A stretch of DNA of 64,000 nucleotides, taken from assembly GCA_017477425.1 (NCBI GenBank), contig JAFUVT010000033.1, positions 1-64,000 on the forward strand. Reading direction: 5' to 3'. This document shows positions 16,056 through 25,477 of this stretch, in pieces. Every line of letters begins with the position of its first letter. Position 1 is the first letter of the stretch. The position numbers and the translations under genes were made by a program. Source of the DNA: Bacteroidales bacterium. GTDB taxonomy: Bacteria > Bacteroidota > Bacteroidia > Bacteroidales > F082. Below the pieces are notes generated by a model. It was given only the letters and a program-made list of their open reading frames with translations. It ran no database searches and was not told the DNA's origin.

Positions 16056-17315
16056 ATGGATAACTATAAATTAGTGGAAACTTTCTCCGAGTTCAAGGAG
16101 TTCAAGAACATCGACCGCGAAGCCATGATGCGCATCATCGAGGATGTGTTCCGTGGCATGTTGAACAAGAAATTCGACACCGACACCGCCGACTTCATCG
16201 ACATCATCGTGAACGTCGATAAGGGCGATTTCGAGATCTATCACAACCGCACCGTGGTTGAGGACGACGAACTGACCGACCCCCTGCGCGAGATAAAACT
16301 CTCCGACGCCATCAAGATCGAGCCCGACTTCGAAGTGGGCGAAGAGGTGAATGAGGAACTGCGCATCGAGAACTTCGGCCGTCGCGATATTTTGGCCCTG
16401 CGCCAAAACCTGCAGACTAAGGTGTCTGAATATGAGAAGGAGAACATCTTCCAGAAATACAAGGAAAAGGTGGGCGAGATCATCACCGCTGAGGTGCAAC
16501 ACGTATGGAAACGCGAAATCGTAGTCACTGACGACGAAGGTATCGAACTGGTGGTGCCCAAAATTGAACAGATTCCGAGTGACATTTATAAAAAAGGTGA
16601 CACCCTGCGTGCCATTGTCAAGAGCGTCGACAGCGTCAATGGCTCACCCGTGGTGACGCTTTCGAGAGCGTCCGAGATTTTCTTGCAACGTTTGCTCGAA
16701 GCCGAAGTGCCCGAGATTTACGATGGCCTGATCACCATCAAGAAGATTGTGCGTGAGCCAGGACAGCGCGCCAAGGTGGCCGTTGAGTCCTACGATGACC
16801 GCATCGACCCCGTCGGCGCCTGCGTCGGCATGAAGGGAACGCGAATCCACGGCATTGTCCGCGAGTTGCGCAACGAGAATATCGACATCATCAACTGGAC
16901 CACCAACCCGATCCTGTTTATCACCCGCGCCTTGAGCCCCGCCAAGATTACCAACATCGTCCTCAGCAGTGACAACACGATGGCGAACGTGTATATGGAG
17001 AACGACCAAATCAGCCTCGCCATCGGTAAGGGCGGCTACAATATAAAACTGGCCGGAAAACTGACGGGCTACGAAATCGACGTTTATCGTAACAGCGAAG
17101 CCAACAACGCCGAAGAAGACGTCGACCTGCAAGAGTTCTCTGACGAAATCGACCAATGGGTCATCGACTCGCTCATCAAGATGGGCTGCGATACGGCCAA
17201 GAATGTGCTGTCGTACACGCCAGAAGAGGTGGCCTCGCGTGCCGACCTCGAGATGGAGACCGTCAGGGATGTGTTCCGCATCCTGAGGGCTGAATTTGAA
17301 CAAGATGCCGAATGA
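16056..17315 (+). CDS. nusA: Transcription termination/antitermination factor NusA
   Basis: 419 residues. The N-terminal polymerase-binding domain (1-125), the S1 domain (about 133-200), two KH domains (about 230-345, with RVKGTRIH-like GMKGTRIHGIV and the IGKGGYNIKLA loop) and a C-terminal helix-hairpin-helix region are in the usual order. The acidic repeats of the proteobacterial form are absent, as is typical outside that group. It modulates pausing, termination and antitermination. It is cotranscribed with infB, whose start lies 44 bases downstream. Confidence 0.96.
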   Translation: MDNYKLVETFSEFKEFKNIDREAMMRIIEDVFRGMLNKKFDTDTADFIDIIVNVDKGDFEIYHNRTVVEDDELTDPLREIKLSDAIKIEPDFEVGEEVNEELRIENFGRRDILALRQNLQTKVSEYEKENIFQKYKEKVGEIITAEVQHVWKREIVVTDDEGIELVVPKIEQIPSDIYKKGDTLRAIVKSVDSVNGSPVVTLSRASEIFLQRLLEAEVPEIYDGLITIKKIVREPGQRAKVAVESYDDRIDPVGACVGMKGTRIHGIVRELRNENIDIINWTTNPILFITRALSPAKITNIVLSSDNTMANVYMENDQISLAIGKGGYNIKLAGKLTGYEIDVYRNSEANNAEEDVDLQEFSDEIDQWVIDSLIKMGCDTAKNVLSYTPEEVASRADLEMETVRDVFRILRAEFEQDAE

Positions 17316-17359
17316 TGCCAAGGCAATAAACAATAAACGAGAAACAAAGGAGAACAGCT

Positions 17360-20272
17360 ATGTCCGAAGAAACTAGTTTTACAATTCGATTGTCGAAAGC
17401 GGCAAAAGAATTTAATGTGGGTAAGGATACCATCGTGGAGTTCCTCGCGAAGAAGGGCTTCCAAGTGGATCCGTCACCCAACACGAAGCTCACATCGCCG
17501 ATGTACGAGCTGCTCGTGAAGGAATATCAGGGCGAGAAGGAAGTGAAGAACGAGGCCATGAAATTGGGTAACCTCTCGTATAAAGGCGGTAGTGTTTCCG
17601 TTGACTCGGCATTGCAGGCGACAAAGAGCGTCGATGAGGAGGACCACGAGGAAGTGATTATCCGCACCAATACGATATCATCACCAGCGCGAAAGACAGC
17701 CAAGTCTGCCGAACCCGCCAAAGAAGAGAACCAAGAGAAGCCAGACGCTCCCGTCAATGAGGAGCCAACGACGCCCCAACCTGAAGTAACGGAGACGAAG
17801 CCCGTCGCCGAAAAACCAAAGGACGAAGAAAAGTCGGGCATCTCGCTGAAGATCTTGGGCCAAATCGACTTGGAGCCTAAGGAAGGAAAGAAGAAGGCCA
17901 AGAAAGACAAACCTACGCAACCCAAGAAGGAACAAAAACCTGAAGAAAAGGAACCCAAGGAGCAGAAACCAGCTCCGAAGAAAGAGGAGCCTAAGCCAGA
18001 GATTCCTGCCAAACCAGAACCAGAGAAGCCTGTCGAGCCTAGAGTCATCAAGTTGGAAGCCCCCAAATTGCAAGGCCCCAAGGTGTTGGGTATGGTAGAG
18101 CTGCCCGACGAGAAGAAGCAAGGAAAATCTGGCGAATCGAAGAAGAAAAAGAAACGCAAACGCATCATGGGCGGTAAGCCCGAAGGCTCTTCGGAGAATC
18201 CCACAGGTCCGAGCGCGAATGCCAGTGGTGCCACGAAGAAACAAGAAGGTGGTAAACCAGGCAAAGGACCAAAGCCTGCCGACAATGCTGGTAAGAAAGG
18301 CCCGAAAGACAATGCCAAACCTAACAAGAAAGACAAGAGGAACAAGCGTGAGGAGAAACCCGAACTGACGGAAGAGGAGATTTCGAAGCAGATTAAGGAC
18401 ACCTTGGCACGCCTCGCCCCGATGGGCAAGTCGAAGACCTCGAAACACCGCCGTGAGAAACGTCAGCAGGTGGCAGGCTCCATGATGGAGGAAATGATGC
18501 GCCAAGAGGAAGATAAGAAGGTGCTGAAAGTGACCGAGTTTGTCACAGCCAACGAATTGGCCACTATGATGAACGTGCCCGTGGTGAAGGTCATCGGCAC
18601 CTGCATGAGCCTCGGCATGCCAGTATCCATCAACCAACGTCTCGACGCTGAGGCTTTGACGGTGGTGGCCGAAGAGTTTGGCTTCCAGGTTGACTTCGTC
18701 AGTGCCGACGTGCAAGAGGCTATCGCTGAGACCGAGGAAACAGACAAAGAGGAGGATCTCGTCCCGCGTGCACCCGTCGTTACGGTCATGGGCCATGTCG
18801 ACCACGGTAAGACCAAGCTACTTGACTACATCCGTAATACCAACGTGGTGGCCGGTGAGGCAGGTGGCATCACCCAACACATCGGTGCTTATGAGGTGAC
18901 GACAGAAAGTGGCAAGAAAATCACGTTCCTGGATACGCCTGGTCACGAGGCCTTCACCGCCATGCGTGCCCGTGGTGCTAAGATCACCGACGTGGCTATC
19001 ATTGTGATTGCTACCGACGACAGCGTGATGCCACAAACGGTTGAGGCCATTAACCACGCCCAAGCTGCTGGTGTGCCTATTGTCTTTGCCCTGAATAAGA
19101 TCGATAAGCCCACCGCCAATCCCGACAAGATTCGCGAACAACTGGCCAATATGAATATCCTCGTCGAGAGTTGGGGCGGCAAGTACCAAGACCAGGAAAT
19201 TGCCGCCAAGGTCGGCCTCAATGTCGATGCCCTGCTTGAAAAAGTGTTGCTCGAAGCTGAGCTTCTTGACCTGAAGGCCAACCCCAACCGTATGGCTAAA
19301 GGCACGGTCATCGAGTCGGCTTTGGACAAAGGCCGTGGTTATGTGGCCAAGATTTTGGTGCAAAATGGCACCTTGAAGATTGGCGACATGGTACTGGCAG
19401 GCACCACCTATGGTAAAGTGAAAGCCATGTTCGACGATCACAATCGCCCCGTTAAGGAGGCAGGTCCGTCAACGCCAGTGCTGCTGCTCGGCTTGAACGG
19501 CGCCCCTATGCCAGGCGACGGCTTCAACGTGATGACCGACGAGCGTGAGGTGAAAGCCATTGCCAATCGTCGTGAACAACTGCAACGCGAACAAACACGT
19601 CGCACCAGCCCACACATCACTTTGGACGAGATTGGACGACGCATCGCCATCGGCGACTTCAAGGAATTGAACATTATCGTCAAGGCAGACGTCGACGGCT
19701 CCGTCGAGGCGTTGGCCGACAGCTTACTGAAGCTTTCCACCGAAGAGGTTCAGGTCAACGTGATCCACAAGTCGGTGGGTGCTATCAGCGAGTCGGACGT
19801 CATGCTGGCCTCGGCATCCAACGCCGTCATCGTGGGCTTCAACGTGCGTCCTACTGCGCAAGCGCGTAAGATGGCTGAGAATGAGAAGATAGATATCCGT
19901 CTCTATTCCATCATCTACACCGCTATCGAAGAAATCAAGGCTGCTATCGAGGGCATGTTGGCTCCTGAAATCGAAGAGGTGGTCACTTGCAACCTCGAGA
20001 TTCGCGAGACGTTCAAGATTAGCAAGGTCGGCACCATCGCCGGCTGTATGGTCCTGGATGGCAAGGTCACCCGCAATACGAAGATTCGCGTCATCCGCGA
20101 TGGCATCGTGATCTATACGGGTATGCTAGGCTCTTTGAAACGCTACAAGGACGATGTGAAAGAGGTCAGTGCTGGTATGGACTGCGGCTTGAACATCGAA
20201 AACTTCAACGATATCAAGGTCGGCGATATCATCGAGGGCTATACTGAAAAAGAAATCGCCCGCAAACTGTAG
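17360..20272 (+). CDS. infB: Translation initiation factor IF-2
   Basis: 970 residues. An N-terminal IF2_N-like domain (1-60) is followed by a long Lys/Glu/Pro-rich disordered linker (about 90-350). A second IF2_N motif follows (about 395-445), then the GTPase domain with G1 GHVDHGKT near 478, G3 DTPGHE and G4 NKID. Beta-barrel domain II and the C-terminal initiator-tRNA-binding domain follow. It delivers fMet-tRNA to the 30S subunit. The long charged linker is common in Bacteroidota IF-2. A terminator hairpin follows the gene. Confidence 0.97.
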   Translation: MSEETSFTIRLSKAAKEFNVGKDTIVEFLAKKGFQVDPSPNTKLTSPMYELLVKEYQGEKEVKNEAMKLGNLSYKGGSVSVDSALQATKSVDEEDHEEVIIRTNTISSPARKTAKSAEPAKEENQEKPDAPVNEEPTTPQPEVTETKPVAEKPKDEEKSGISLKILGQIDLEPKEGKKKAKKDKPTQPKKEQKPEEKEPKEQKPAPKKEEPKPEIPAKPEPEKPVEPRVIKLEAPKLQGPKVLGMVELPDEKKQGKSGESKKKKKRKRIMGGKPEGSSENPTGPSANASGATKKQEGGKPGKGPKPADNAGKKGPKDNAKPNKKDKRNKREEKPELTEEEISKQIKDTLARLAPMGKSKTSKHRREKRQQVAGSMMEEMMRQEEDKKVLKVTEFVTANELATMMNVPVVKVIGTCMSLGMPVSINQRLDAEALTVVAEEFGFQVDFVSADVQEAIAETEETDKEEDLVPRAPVVTVMGHVDHGKTKLLDYIRNTNVVAGEAGGITQHIGAYEVTTESGKKITFLDTPGHEAFTAMRARGAKITDVAIIVIATDDSVMPQTVEAINHAQAAGVPIVFALNKIDKPTANPDKIREQLANMNILVESWGGKYQDQEIAAKVGLNVDALLEKVLLEAELLDLKANPNRMAKGTVIESALDKGRGYVAKILVQNGTLKIGDMVLAGTTYGKVKAMFDDHNRPVKEAGPSTPVLLLGLNGAPMPGDGFNVMTDEREVKAIANRREQLQREQTRRTSPHITLDEIGRRIAIGDFKELNIIVKADVDGSVEALADSLLKLSTEEVQVNVIHKSVGAISESDVMLASASNAVIVGFNVRPTAQARKMAENEKIDIRLYSIIYTAIEEIKAAIEGMLAPEIEEVVTCNLEIRETFKISKVGTIAGCMVLDGKVTRNTKIRVIRDGIVIYTGMLGSLKRYKDDVKEVSAGMDCGLNIENFNDIKVGDIIEGYTEKEIARKL

Positions 20273-20296
20273 GCGATTTCTTTTCAAGATACTTCG

Positions 20297-20330
20297 TAGA
20301 GACGTGCCACGGCGCGTCTCTATTTTTTTT
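20297..20330 (+). terminator. Terminator after infB
   Basis: TAGAGACG-TGCCACGGCG-CGTCTCTA is followed by nine T residues. The T run abuts the stop codon of the convergent M20 peptidase gene. Confidence 0.82.
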
Positions 20331-21706
20331 TACGCTACATCACCTTTTTGGGCGAAATGCTGATAGAAGGCGATGATGGTCTCGATGCCTTTGTAGAAAT
20401 GGTCGAGGCGGTAGTTCTCGTTGGGCGAGTGGATGGCGTCTTCGCCGAGGCCGAAGCCCATCAGGATGCTCTTGATACCCAGCACTTTCTCGAAGGTCGA
20501 GATAATCGGAATGGAGCCGCCCGAGCGCATTGGGATGGGGAGTTTGCCGTAAGTGTCCATGTAGGCGGCTTCGGCGGCTTTGTAGGCCGGCAGGTCGATG
20601 GGGCAGCCGTAGGCTTGTCCGCCATGTAGCGGCGTGACTTTCACGGTCACATAGTCGGGCGCGTTCTTTTCGAGGTAGTCTTTCACCAACACGGCAATCT
20701 TCTCGTGGTCTTGGTTGGGGACGAGGCGGCACGACAGTTTGGCATAGGCCTTCGACGGCAGGACGGTCTTGGAGCCTTCGCCCGTGTAGCCGCCCCACAT
20801 ACCGCAGAGGTCGAAGGTCGGGCGGATGCCGACGCGCTCGATTTTGGTGTAGCCTTTCTCGCCGCGCAAGGCCTTCACGCCGACGCTCTTCTTGTAGTCG
20901 TCCTCGTTGTAAGGCGCCATATTGAGCAGTTCGCGCTCGCGGGCGGAGCATTCAATGACATCATCATAGAAATGCGGAATGGTGATGTGGTTGTTCTCGT
21001 CCATACACTTGGCAATCATCTCGCACAAGGTGTTGAGCGGGTTGGCGACGCTGCCACCAAACAGACCAGAATGCAGGTCGGCATTGGGCCCTGTGACCTC
21101 GATTTCCCAATAGGCCAAACCGCGCAATCCCGTGGTGATGCTCGGCACGTCAGTACCGATCATCGAGGTGTCGGAAACGAGGATGATGTCAGCCTTGACC
21201 AGATCCTTGTATTCCACGACCCACTTCGAGAGGCTGCCCGAGCCGATTTCCTCTTCACCTTCGAGCATGAATTTCACGTTGCAAGGCAAAGTGTTGGTTT
21301 TCACCATCGTTTCGAAGGCCTTGGCGTGCATGAACGACTGGCCTTTGTCGTCGTCGGCGCCGCGTGCCCAGATTTTGCCGTCCTTGATGACGGGTTCAAA
21401 CGGGTCGGTGTGCCACAGTTCGATGGGGTCGACGGGCATCACGTCGTAGTGACCGTAAACCAAGACGGTGGGCAGTTTCGGGTCGATGATTTTTTCGCCA
21501 TAGACGATGGGGTTGCCTTCGGTGGGCATCACCTCGGCCTTGTCGGCACCAGCGGCCAGGATGGCATCGCGCCAGTATTCAGCGCAGCGAATCATATCGG
21601 GTTTGTGCGCCGATTCCGAACTAATGGAAGGGATTCTGATGAGGCCAAACAACTCGTCCAGAAAACGGTCCTTGTTGGCTTCGATGTAATTCTTTGTGAT
21701 TTGCAT
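20330..21706 (-). CDS. M20 family metallopeptidase (dipeptidase type)
   Basis: 458 residues, cytoplasmic. The zinc-site blocks are clear: VYGHYDVMP (His and following Asp), RGADDDKGQ, and the catalytic glutamate pair in LEGEEEIGS. A lid/dimerisation domain sits in the middle (about 200-330). SGGSIPI near the C-terminus matches the M20 dipeptidase subgroup related to carnosinase/CNDP. It probably hydrolyses short peptides. The -7 box TATCTTTG on the minus strand is at 21743-21750. It is divergent from the PIN module. Confidence 0.92.
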   Translation of the reverse strand: MQITKNYIEANKDRFLDELFGLIRIPSISSESAHKPDMIRCAEYWRDAILAAGADKAEVMPTEGNPIVYGEKIIDPKLPTVLVYGHYDVMPVDPIELWHTDPFEPVIKDGKIWARGADDDKGQSFMHAKAFETMVKTNTLPCNVKFMLEGEEEIGSGSLSKWVVEYKDLVKADIILVSDTSMIGTDVPSITTGLRGLAYWEIEVTGPNADLHSGLFGGSVANPLNTLCEMIAKCMDENNHITIPHFYDDVIECSARERELLNMAPYNEDDYKKSVGVKALRGEKGYTKIERVGIRPTFDLCGMWGGYTGEGSKTVLPSKAYAKLSCRLVPNQDHEKIAVLVKDYLEKNAPDYVTVKVTPLHGGQAYGCPIDLPAYKAAEAAYMDTYGKLPIPMRSGGSIPIISTFEKVLGIKSILMGFGLGEDAIHSPNENYRLDHFYKGIETIIAFYQHFAQKGDVA

Positions 21707-21767
21707 GATGGTTTGTATTTAAGATTCAATATTTGAGATTGGCAAAGATAGGGAATTCTTTGGGATA

Positions 21768-21799
21768 TTGGTTTCTTTTGGGAAAAAGTTGTAACTTTG
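21768..21799 (+). promoter_or_regulatory. Promoter of the PIN toxin-antitoxin pair
   Basis: TTG at 21768-21770 and TAACTTTG at 21792-21799, spacer 21 bases. The first start codon is at 21827. Confidence 0.55.
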
Positions 21800-21826
21800 C
21801 AGCATAAATCAATTAAACTATAAGAG

Positions 21827-22018
21827 ATGGAAGATTATGTAGTGTCAATTCCACAGAGTGATTTCAGTTTGATGGAGGAACTGTTTGCTCGGATGGGATG
21901 GAAAGTGCGCCCACGCCGTGCATCGATAGAGAAATTCATCAAGTCATGTTCGCAAACTTCTTCGATGACCGATGAGGAAATTGCAGCAGAAGTTAATGCG
22001 GTGCGTTACGGCAAATGA
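21827..22018 (+). CDS. Small antitoxin-like protein of a PIN module
   Basis: 63 residues. It is short, charged, and read immediately before a PIN-domain gene with a 4-base ATGA overlap, the usual order of antitoxin then toxin. The sequence SIPQSDFSLMEELFARMGWKV is typical of small Bacteroidota antitoxins that cannot be placed in a DNA-binding fold by eye. The likely role is to neutralise the downstream PIN ribonuclease and to repress the promoter. This is inferred from context. Confidence 0.72.
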   Translation: MEDYVVSIPQSDFSLMEELFARMGWKVRPRRASIEKFIKSCSQTSSMTDEEIAAEVNAVRYGK

Positions 22019-22419
22019 AAGTTCTATTTGATACAAATTTGTGGATTTCGTTTATGATTGGTAAACGACTTTCATCATTGGCAGAAGTTCTCAATCGGCA
22101 AGATGTTGAGGTTTATGTCAGTGAACAATTATTGGAGGAAATCCGCACGGTTATTGCGCGACCGAAGTTCGACAAACTCATATCCGAGGAAACGCGGTTC
22201 TATTTTTTTGAAATGGTGTATGATGTTTGTTTGGTAACAGATATCACAGTTCAGAGTGAATCGCCTATACGTGATATCAAGGATTTGTATCTTCTTTCGA
22301 TGGCCGAGACTGTACCTGTTGATTTTATTGTAAGTGGCGATAAGGATTTGACAGAACTTGGTGTGCATAAAGGTATACCGATTTTAAAATATTCCGATTT
22401 CTTGGAGACGTTGAGATAG
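22015..22419 (+). CDS. PIN-domain toxin (putative ribonuclease)
   Basis: 134 residues. The first PIN acidic residue is in VLFDTNLWIS (D6). Further acidic positions occur in EIRTVIARPKF and in the late block VDFIVSGDKDLTEL, the pattern of the COG1569 PIN subgroup. PIN toxins are Mg-dependent RNases that cleave tRNA, rRNA or mRNA. It is the second gene of the pair. A related PIN gene lies at 40495. Confidence 0.85.
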   Translation: MKVLFDTNLWISFMIGKRLSSLAEVLNRQDVEVYVSEQLLEEIRTVIARPKFDKLISEETRFYFFEMVYDVCLVTDITVQSESPIRDIKDLYLLSMAETVPVDFIVSGDKDLTELGVHKGIPILKYSDFLETLR

Positions 22420-22502
22420 TAAATGACAGATAATTTGTGTAATAAATCGAGTAACTATAGGACAAAATAACAAAGAGAATAAATAACCAATAAAAATAGC
22501 GT

Positions 22503-22670
22503 TTGTAGCAAGTTCTTGAACATCAATCTACCACCCGCCCTCATAGTGAGGGCAAACCAATCAAGAACAAGTTGTTATTCGTCGTGTATGGCACGGCGTG
22601 GAATACTTGTTAGATTGGTGGGGTGTGGTAGCCCTGATGTTCAAGCAAGAAATAAATTCCACGCTTTTTT
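22503..22670 (+). ncRNA. Candidate structured RNA (leader or small RNA) with alternative terminator fold
   Basis: Seven consecutive helices nest by Watson-Crick and G-U pairing: 22515-22525 with 22635-22645, 22528-22534 with 22625-22631, a side hairpin 22537-22553, 22556-22562 with 22613-22619, 22566-22572 with 22605-22611, 22577-22580 with 22601-22604, and 22581-22586 with 22592-22597. The overall shape is a long rod with a bulge on the 5' side, reminiscent of 6S RNA. An alternative pairing of GCGTGGAAT (22596-22604) with ATTCCACGC (22656-22664), followed by six T residues, would make a terminator and break the inner stems. It could be a 6S-like RNA or an attenuator for the HTH gene at 22692. 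Confidence 0.6.
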
Positions 22671-22691
22671 CATGCCTAAAACCCAAGGACA

Positions 22692-22934
22692 ATGCCCACG
22701 CGAGAATCCCCACATATCGGACACCTTGTCAAAGCCGAACTTGCTCGGCAGGAGCGCACCGTGGCGTGGCTGGCCCGCAAGCTGTGCTGCTCGCGGCAGA
22801 ATGTCTATCACCTTTTCGAGAGCCAATGGGTGAGCACTGAAATCCTTTCGCGGCTTTGCGATATTTTGGATTGCAACTTCTTTAAGGTGTATTCGGATGA
22901 TTGGGAAAGCAGGCGCGTGTCAAATGGTATTTGA
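22692..22934 (+). CDS. Small helix-turn-helix protein
   Basis: 80 residues. LVKAELARQERTVAWLARKLCCSRQNVYHLFESQWVSTEILSRLCDIL reads as an XRE-like helix-turn-helix, with WLARKLCCSRQNVYHLF covering the turn and recognition helix. Similar mini-HTH proteins are frequent in Bacteroidota and are of unknown role. The ORF beginning at 22516 in another frame crosses the structured RNA and is rejected. The gene starts 22 bases after the T run of the possible attenuator, so its expression may depend on that fold. Confidence 0.7.
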   Translation: MPTRESPHIGHLVKAELARQERTVAWLARKLCCSRQNVYHLFESQWVSTEILSRLCDILDCNFFKVYSDDWESRRVSNGI

Positions 22935-22987
22935 TGGTTATGTATTTTATCTTATTACAGTTGTGACTAAATTTTTGCTACATATAA

Positions 22988-23021
22988 TTGGTCGAGCAAT
23001 TGTGTCTATATTGTAGCTTTG
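22988..23021 (+). promoter_or_regulatory. Promoter of the SPFH operon
   Basis: TTG at 22988-22990 and TAGCTTTG at 23014-23021, spacer 23 bases. The first gene of the operon starts at 23068. Confidence 0.5.
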
Positions 23022-23067
23022 CATCGTGATCAGATATTTCCTAATTCATAATAAATAAGATACTAAT

Positions 23068-23721
23068 ATGGCACAAAAAGACGTAAAAAAAGAGCTCGAC
23101 CTGTTGATGAAGGGCCGTACTGAAGAGCAAAAGAATGCCCTGAAGTATTTTTATCAATACAAAGGCTGCATCTTCGGCCACTTGATGACAGACCAGGAAT
23201 ACGAGCAAATGGTGGTTAAAATGATCAACTCCACCGATTGGAAAAAGAAAGCCTTGGCCAAGATTGGCATGGAAGAAGAAGACGTCCAGGAGGTTCGCCC
23301 CATCCACTTCGAAGGCTTCGACTACACTCCCAAAAACTCCCTTTCTCTCTATGGTAAGGACATGAAGTGGAGAAGCTCGCATTACCAGATTTCATGGGTG
23401 TTCTGCTCGGCCACGCAGGTTTATGTATGGCAATACACCTTCTCAACGATTGACGACACCAAGAAGGAAAGAACCGAAGAGTACTTCTACAAGGACATCA
23501 CCAACTTCTCAACGGTTACCGAAACCATAGAGAAGGAAGTGCCGGTCAAGACCACCTGCAAGGGCGACGTCGAATTCGGCCTCAAGAACGTCGAAGACAA
23601 GCAATTCTCCATCATCGTTCCTGGCGACAGACTCAACTGCCAGATGGAAGACGAAGACGACACGTTGGAAGCCTCCATCCAGGGCCTGAAGGCTAAACTG
23701 AGAGAGAAGAAAAACGCCTAA
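23068..23721 (+). CDS. Hypothetical cytoplasmic protein, first gene of SPFH operon
   Basis: 217 residues with no signal peptide or TM segment. The N-terminus is helical and Lys-rich. The middle is a beta-rich region with many aromatics (SSHYQISWVFCSATQVYVWQYTFSTID). The C-terminus is acidic then basic. I do not recognise a family. The gene lies 16 bases before the YidD-like gene and in the same direction as four more genes, so it probably works with the SPFH protein, perhaps as a cytoplasmic partner. That role is inferred from context only. Confidence 0.75.
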   Translation: MAQKDVKKELDLLMKGRTEEQKNALKYFYQYKGCIFGHLMTDQEYEQMVVKMINSTDWKKKALAKIGMEEEDVQEVRPIHFEGFDYTPKNSLSLYGKDMKWRSSHYQISWVFCSATQVYVWQYTFSTIDDTKKERTEEYFYKDITNFSTVTETIEKEVPVKTTCKGDVEFGLKNVEDKQFSIIVPGDRLNCQMEDEDDTLEASIQGLKAKLREKKNA

Positions 23722-23737
23722 TTAATATAGGTAGGTC

Positions 23738-24244
23738 ATGCGCTGGGAAGACAATCCGTCGCAATTCATCCAGGACATCGCCAAAGCTTACTGTGAACGC
23801 CGCCCCCTCTATCGACCCGATGTCACCTATTTCAAGGTGGGGCTGAAATGGCTCGTCTTCACCCTTGCGGTGCTCGGCATTACGAAAGGCGTGCAAATGG
23901 TTCTAGGAATGGAAAGCGTGCGCGATTACCTGCTCGGCATTTGGCCCCAATCAGCCACGACGCGGCAAGCACTCACCCACGTCTGGGTGTTGCTTGCAGT
24001 GTTGCTGCTAGCATGGCTGATGGCATTGCGTTGGTTTTTGATCGATTGCATCCAACTCTATCAGCACTATGCTTCCGACGAAGTGCGCGGACGGTGCATC
24101 CTGATGCCAAGATGCTCGGAGTTCGCCATCCTTGCCTTACGTAAATACGGATTGGTCATAGGGTTGTATTTGACTTACGTGCGTATCTTTAAGCGTTGCA
24201 AAGGCAATATCTATCGCATAGAATACCCTAGTTTAAAACATTAA
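23738..24244 (+). CDS. Membrane protein with YidD-like C-terminal domain
   Basis: 168 residues. Two TM segments lie at about 39-58 (WLVFTLAVLGITKGVQMVLG) and 82-105. The last 50 residues (CILMPRCSEFAILALRKYGLVIGLYLTYVRIFKRC) closely match the YidD/DUF37 pattern CxxxPTCSxYALEALxKHGxxxGxxLxxxRIxRC. YidD helps YidC insert membrane proteins. Here the domain is fused to membrane helices and sits in an SPFH operon rather than beside rpmH/rnpA. That suggests a specialised membrane-associated use. Confidence 0.72.
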   Translation: MRWEDNPSQFIQDIAKAYCERRPLYRPDVTYFKVGLKWLVFTLAVLGITKGVQMVLGMESVRDYLLGIWPQSATTRQALTHVWVLLAVLLLAWLMALRWFLIDCIQLYQHYASDEVRGRCILMPRCSEFAILALRKYGLVIGLYLTYVRIFKRCKGNIYRIEYPSLKH

Positions 24245-24256
24245 ACAGAAACAGCT

Positions 24257-25456
24257 ATGTCACTTTTCAAAACACACTATAATGACGATACCTACGACGG
24301 ACAAGGCGCCGAACGCAGCGGTGCTCGTATGGAAGTCATTTCCCACTCGTGGGAAGAGGGCGAGATGTCTTGGAAATATCCTCATAACGAAATACACAAG
24401 GGCAATCACCTGATTGTGAACGACACACAAGCGGCGCTGTTCTATAGCAGCGGCCAGCTTTGCGATGTGTTCAACCGCAACGGTGGCGAAGGGCAGAATG
24501 TCATCCTTGATGTGCGCAACATCCCGTTCCTCAGCAAACTGATCAACAAGCCCTGGGGCGAAACGTCATGGCCGTGCGATGTGTTTTTCGTCAATCTGGT
24601 TCCTTTCAGGGAGATGTACTGGGGTACAGCCAATCCGGTGAATATTCTCGACAGCTCTTTGGGCGACTATCCCATCCCCATCCCTATCCGTTGTGCCGTG
24701 CAATATGGCGTTCGCATTACGGATCCTACCATGTTCATGCGTGAGATCGTCGGCACCACCCACATCATCACCACAGAGGACGTGGAAAGCCGTTTTGCCG
24801 GCACTATCAGCAGCAAGTTCTCCGTCGTCACCTCCACTTTGATGCGCACAAGGAACATTTCAGCCTTGGACGTCAACAACTATTTGGAGGATCTGTCGTC
24901 CGCCATGGGCGAGGCCTTGCAGGCCGACGTTAGCAAGTACGGTATGAAGGTGGAGTCGTTCCAGTTCCTCAACTTCAGCCCCGACCTCGAAGACGCCAAC
25001 GTGAAAGGCATCTACGAAGCCCGCGCAAAACGCTCGCAGCTGGGCGCTTTGGGTATGGACTACCGTACCGAACGTCAACTCGACATCATGCAGACCGCCG
25101 CCGGCAACGAAGGCGGCGCAGGTCAGATGATGGGCGCCGGCATGGGCATGGGCATGGGCTTTGGAATGGGAGGTGCCTTTGGCGCCCAAATGGGCAACAT
25201 CGCCGGCTCGATGCAGGCACCGCCCCCTCCAATGCCTAATGCCGTCATGTTCCATGTGTATCTCAATGGCGCCCAAATGGGTCCCTATAACATCCAACAG
25301 ATTCAACAGCTTATCCAGACGGGACAGGTAGCCCGCGACACCCTGGTATGGACTAACGGCATGCCGCAATGGGCTCCCGCTGCCACATGCCCCCAGCTGA
25401 TGAACCTCTTCGGTGCCACGCCACCCCAAATGCCGCCTATATCCCCAATGCCTTAA
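24257..25456 (+). CDS. SPFH-domain protein with C-terminal GYF_2 domain
   Basis: 399 residues. Residues about 35-260 are an SPFH/band-7-like domain of the 'virion core protein' subgroup related to Bacillus YdjI (NVILDVRNIPFLSKLINKPWGE, then RNISALDVNNYLEDLSSAMGEAL). Residues about 290-320 are a Gly/Met-rich flexible linker. Residues about 330-380 are a GYF_2 domain (FHVYLNGAQMGPYNIQQIQQLIQTGQV...TLVWTNGMPQWAPA). SPFH proteins form large oligomers at membranes. GYF_2 domains bind proline-rich peptides. It is probably the scaffold of this operon. The exact role is unknown. Confidence 0.85.
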   Translation: MSLFKTHYNDDTYDGQGAERSGARMEVISHSWEEGEMSWKYPHNEIHKGNHLIVNDTQAALFYSSGQLCDVFNRNGGEGQNVILDVRNIPFLSKLINKPWGETSWPCDVFFVNLVPFREMYWGTANPVNILDSSLGDYPIPIPIRCAVQYGVRITDPTMFMREIVGTTHIITTEDVESRFAGTISSKFSVVTSTLMRTRNISALDVNNYLEDLSSAMGEALQADVSKYGMKVESFQFLNFSPDLEDANVKGIYEARAKRSQLGALGMDYRTERQLDIMQTAAGNEGGAGQMMGAGMGMGMGFGMGGAFGAQMGNIAGSMQAPPPPMPNAVMFHVYLNGAQMGPYNIQQIQQLIQTGQVARDTLVWTNGMPQWAPAATCPQLMNLFGATPPQMPPISPMP

Positions 25457-25477
25457 CCTTTTAAAACCATATTTATC

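Noticed and set aside
17681..18805. 374-residue minus-strand ORF rich in Leu/Phe/Arg
   Set aside because: Shadow of the Lys/Glu-rich linker of IF-2.
20705..21736. 343-residue plus-strand ORF
   Set aside because: Antisense to the M20 peptidase. Val/Gly/His-rich shadow.
22516..22833. 105-residue ORF ahead of the mini-HTH gene
   Set aside because: It runs through the structured RNA and overlaps the HTH gene in another frame. There is no domain.
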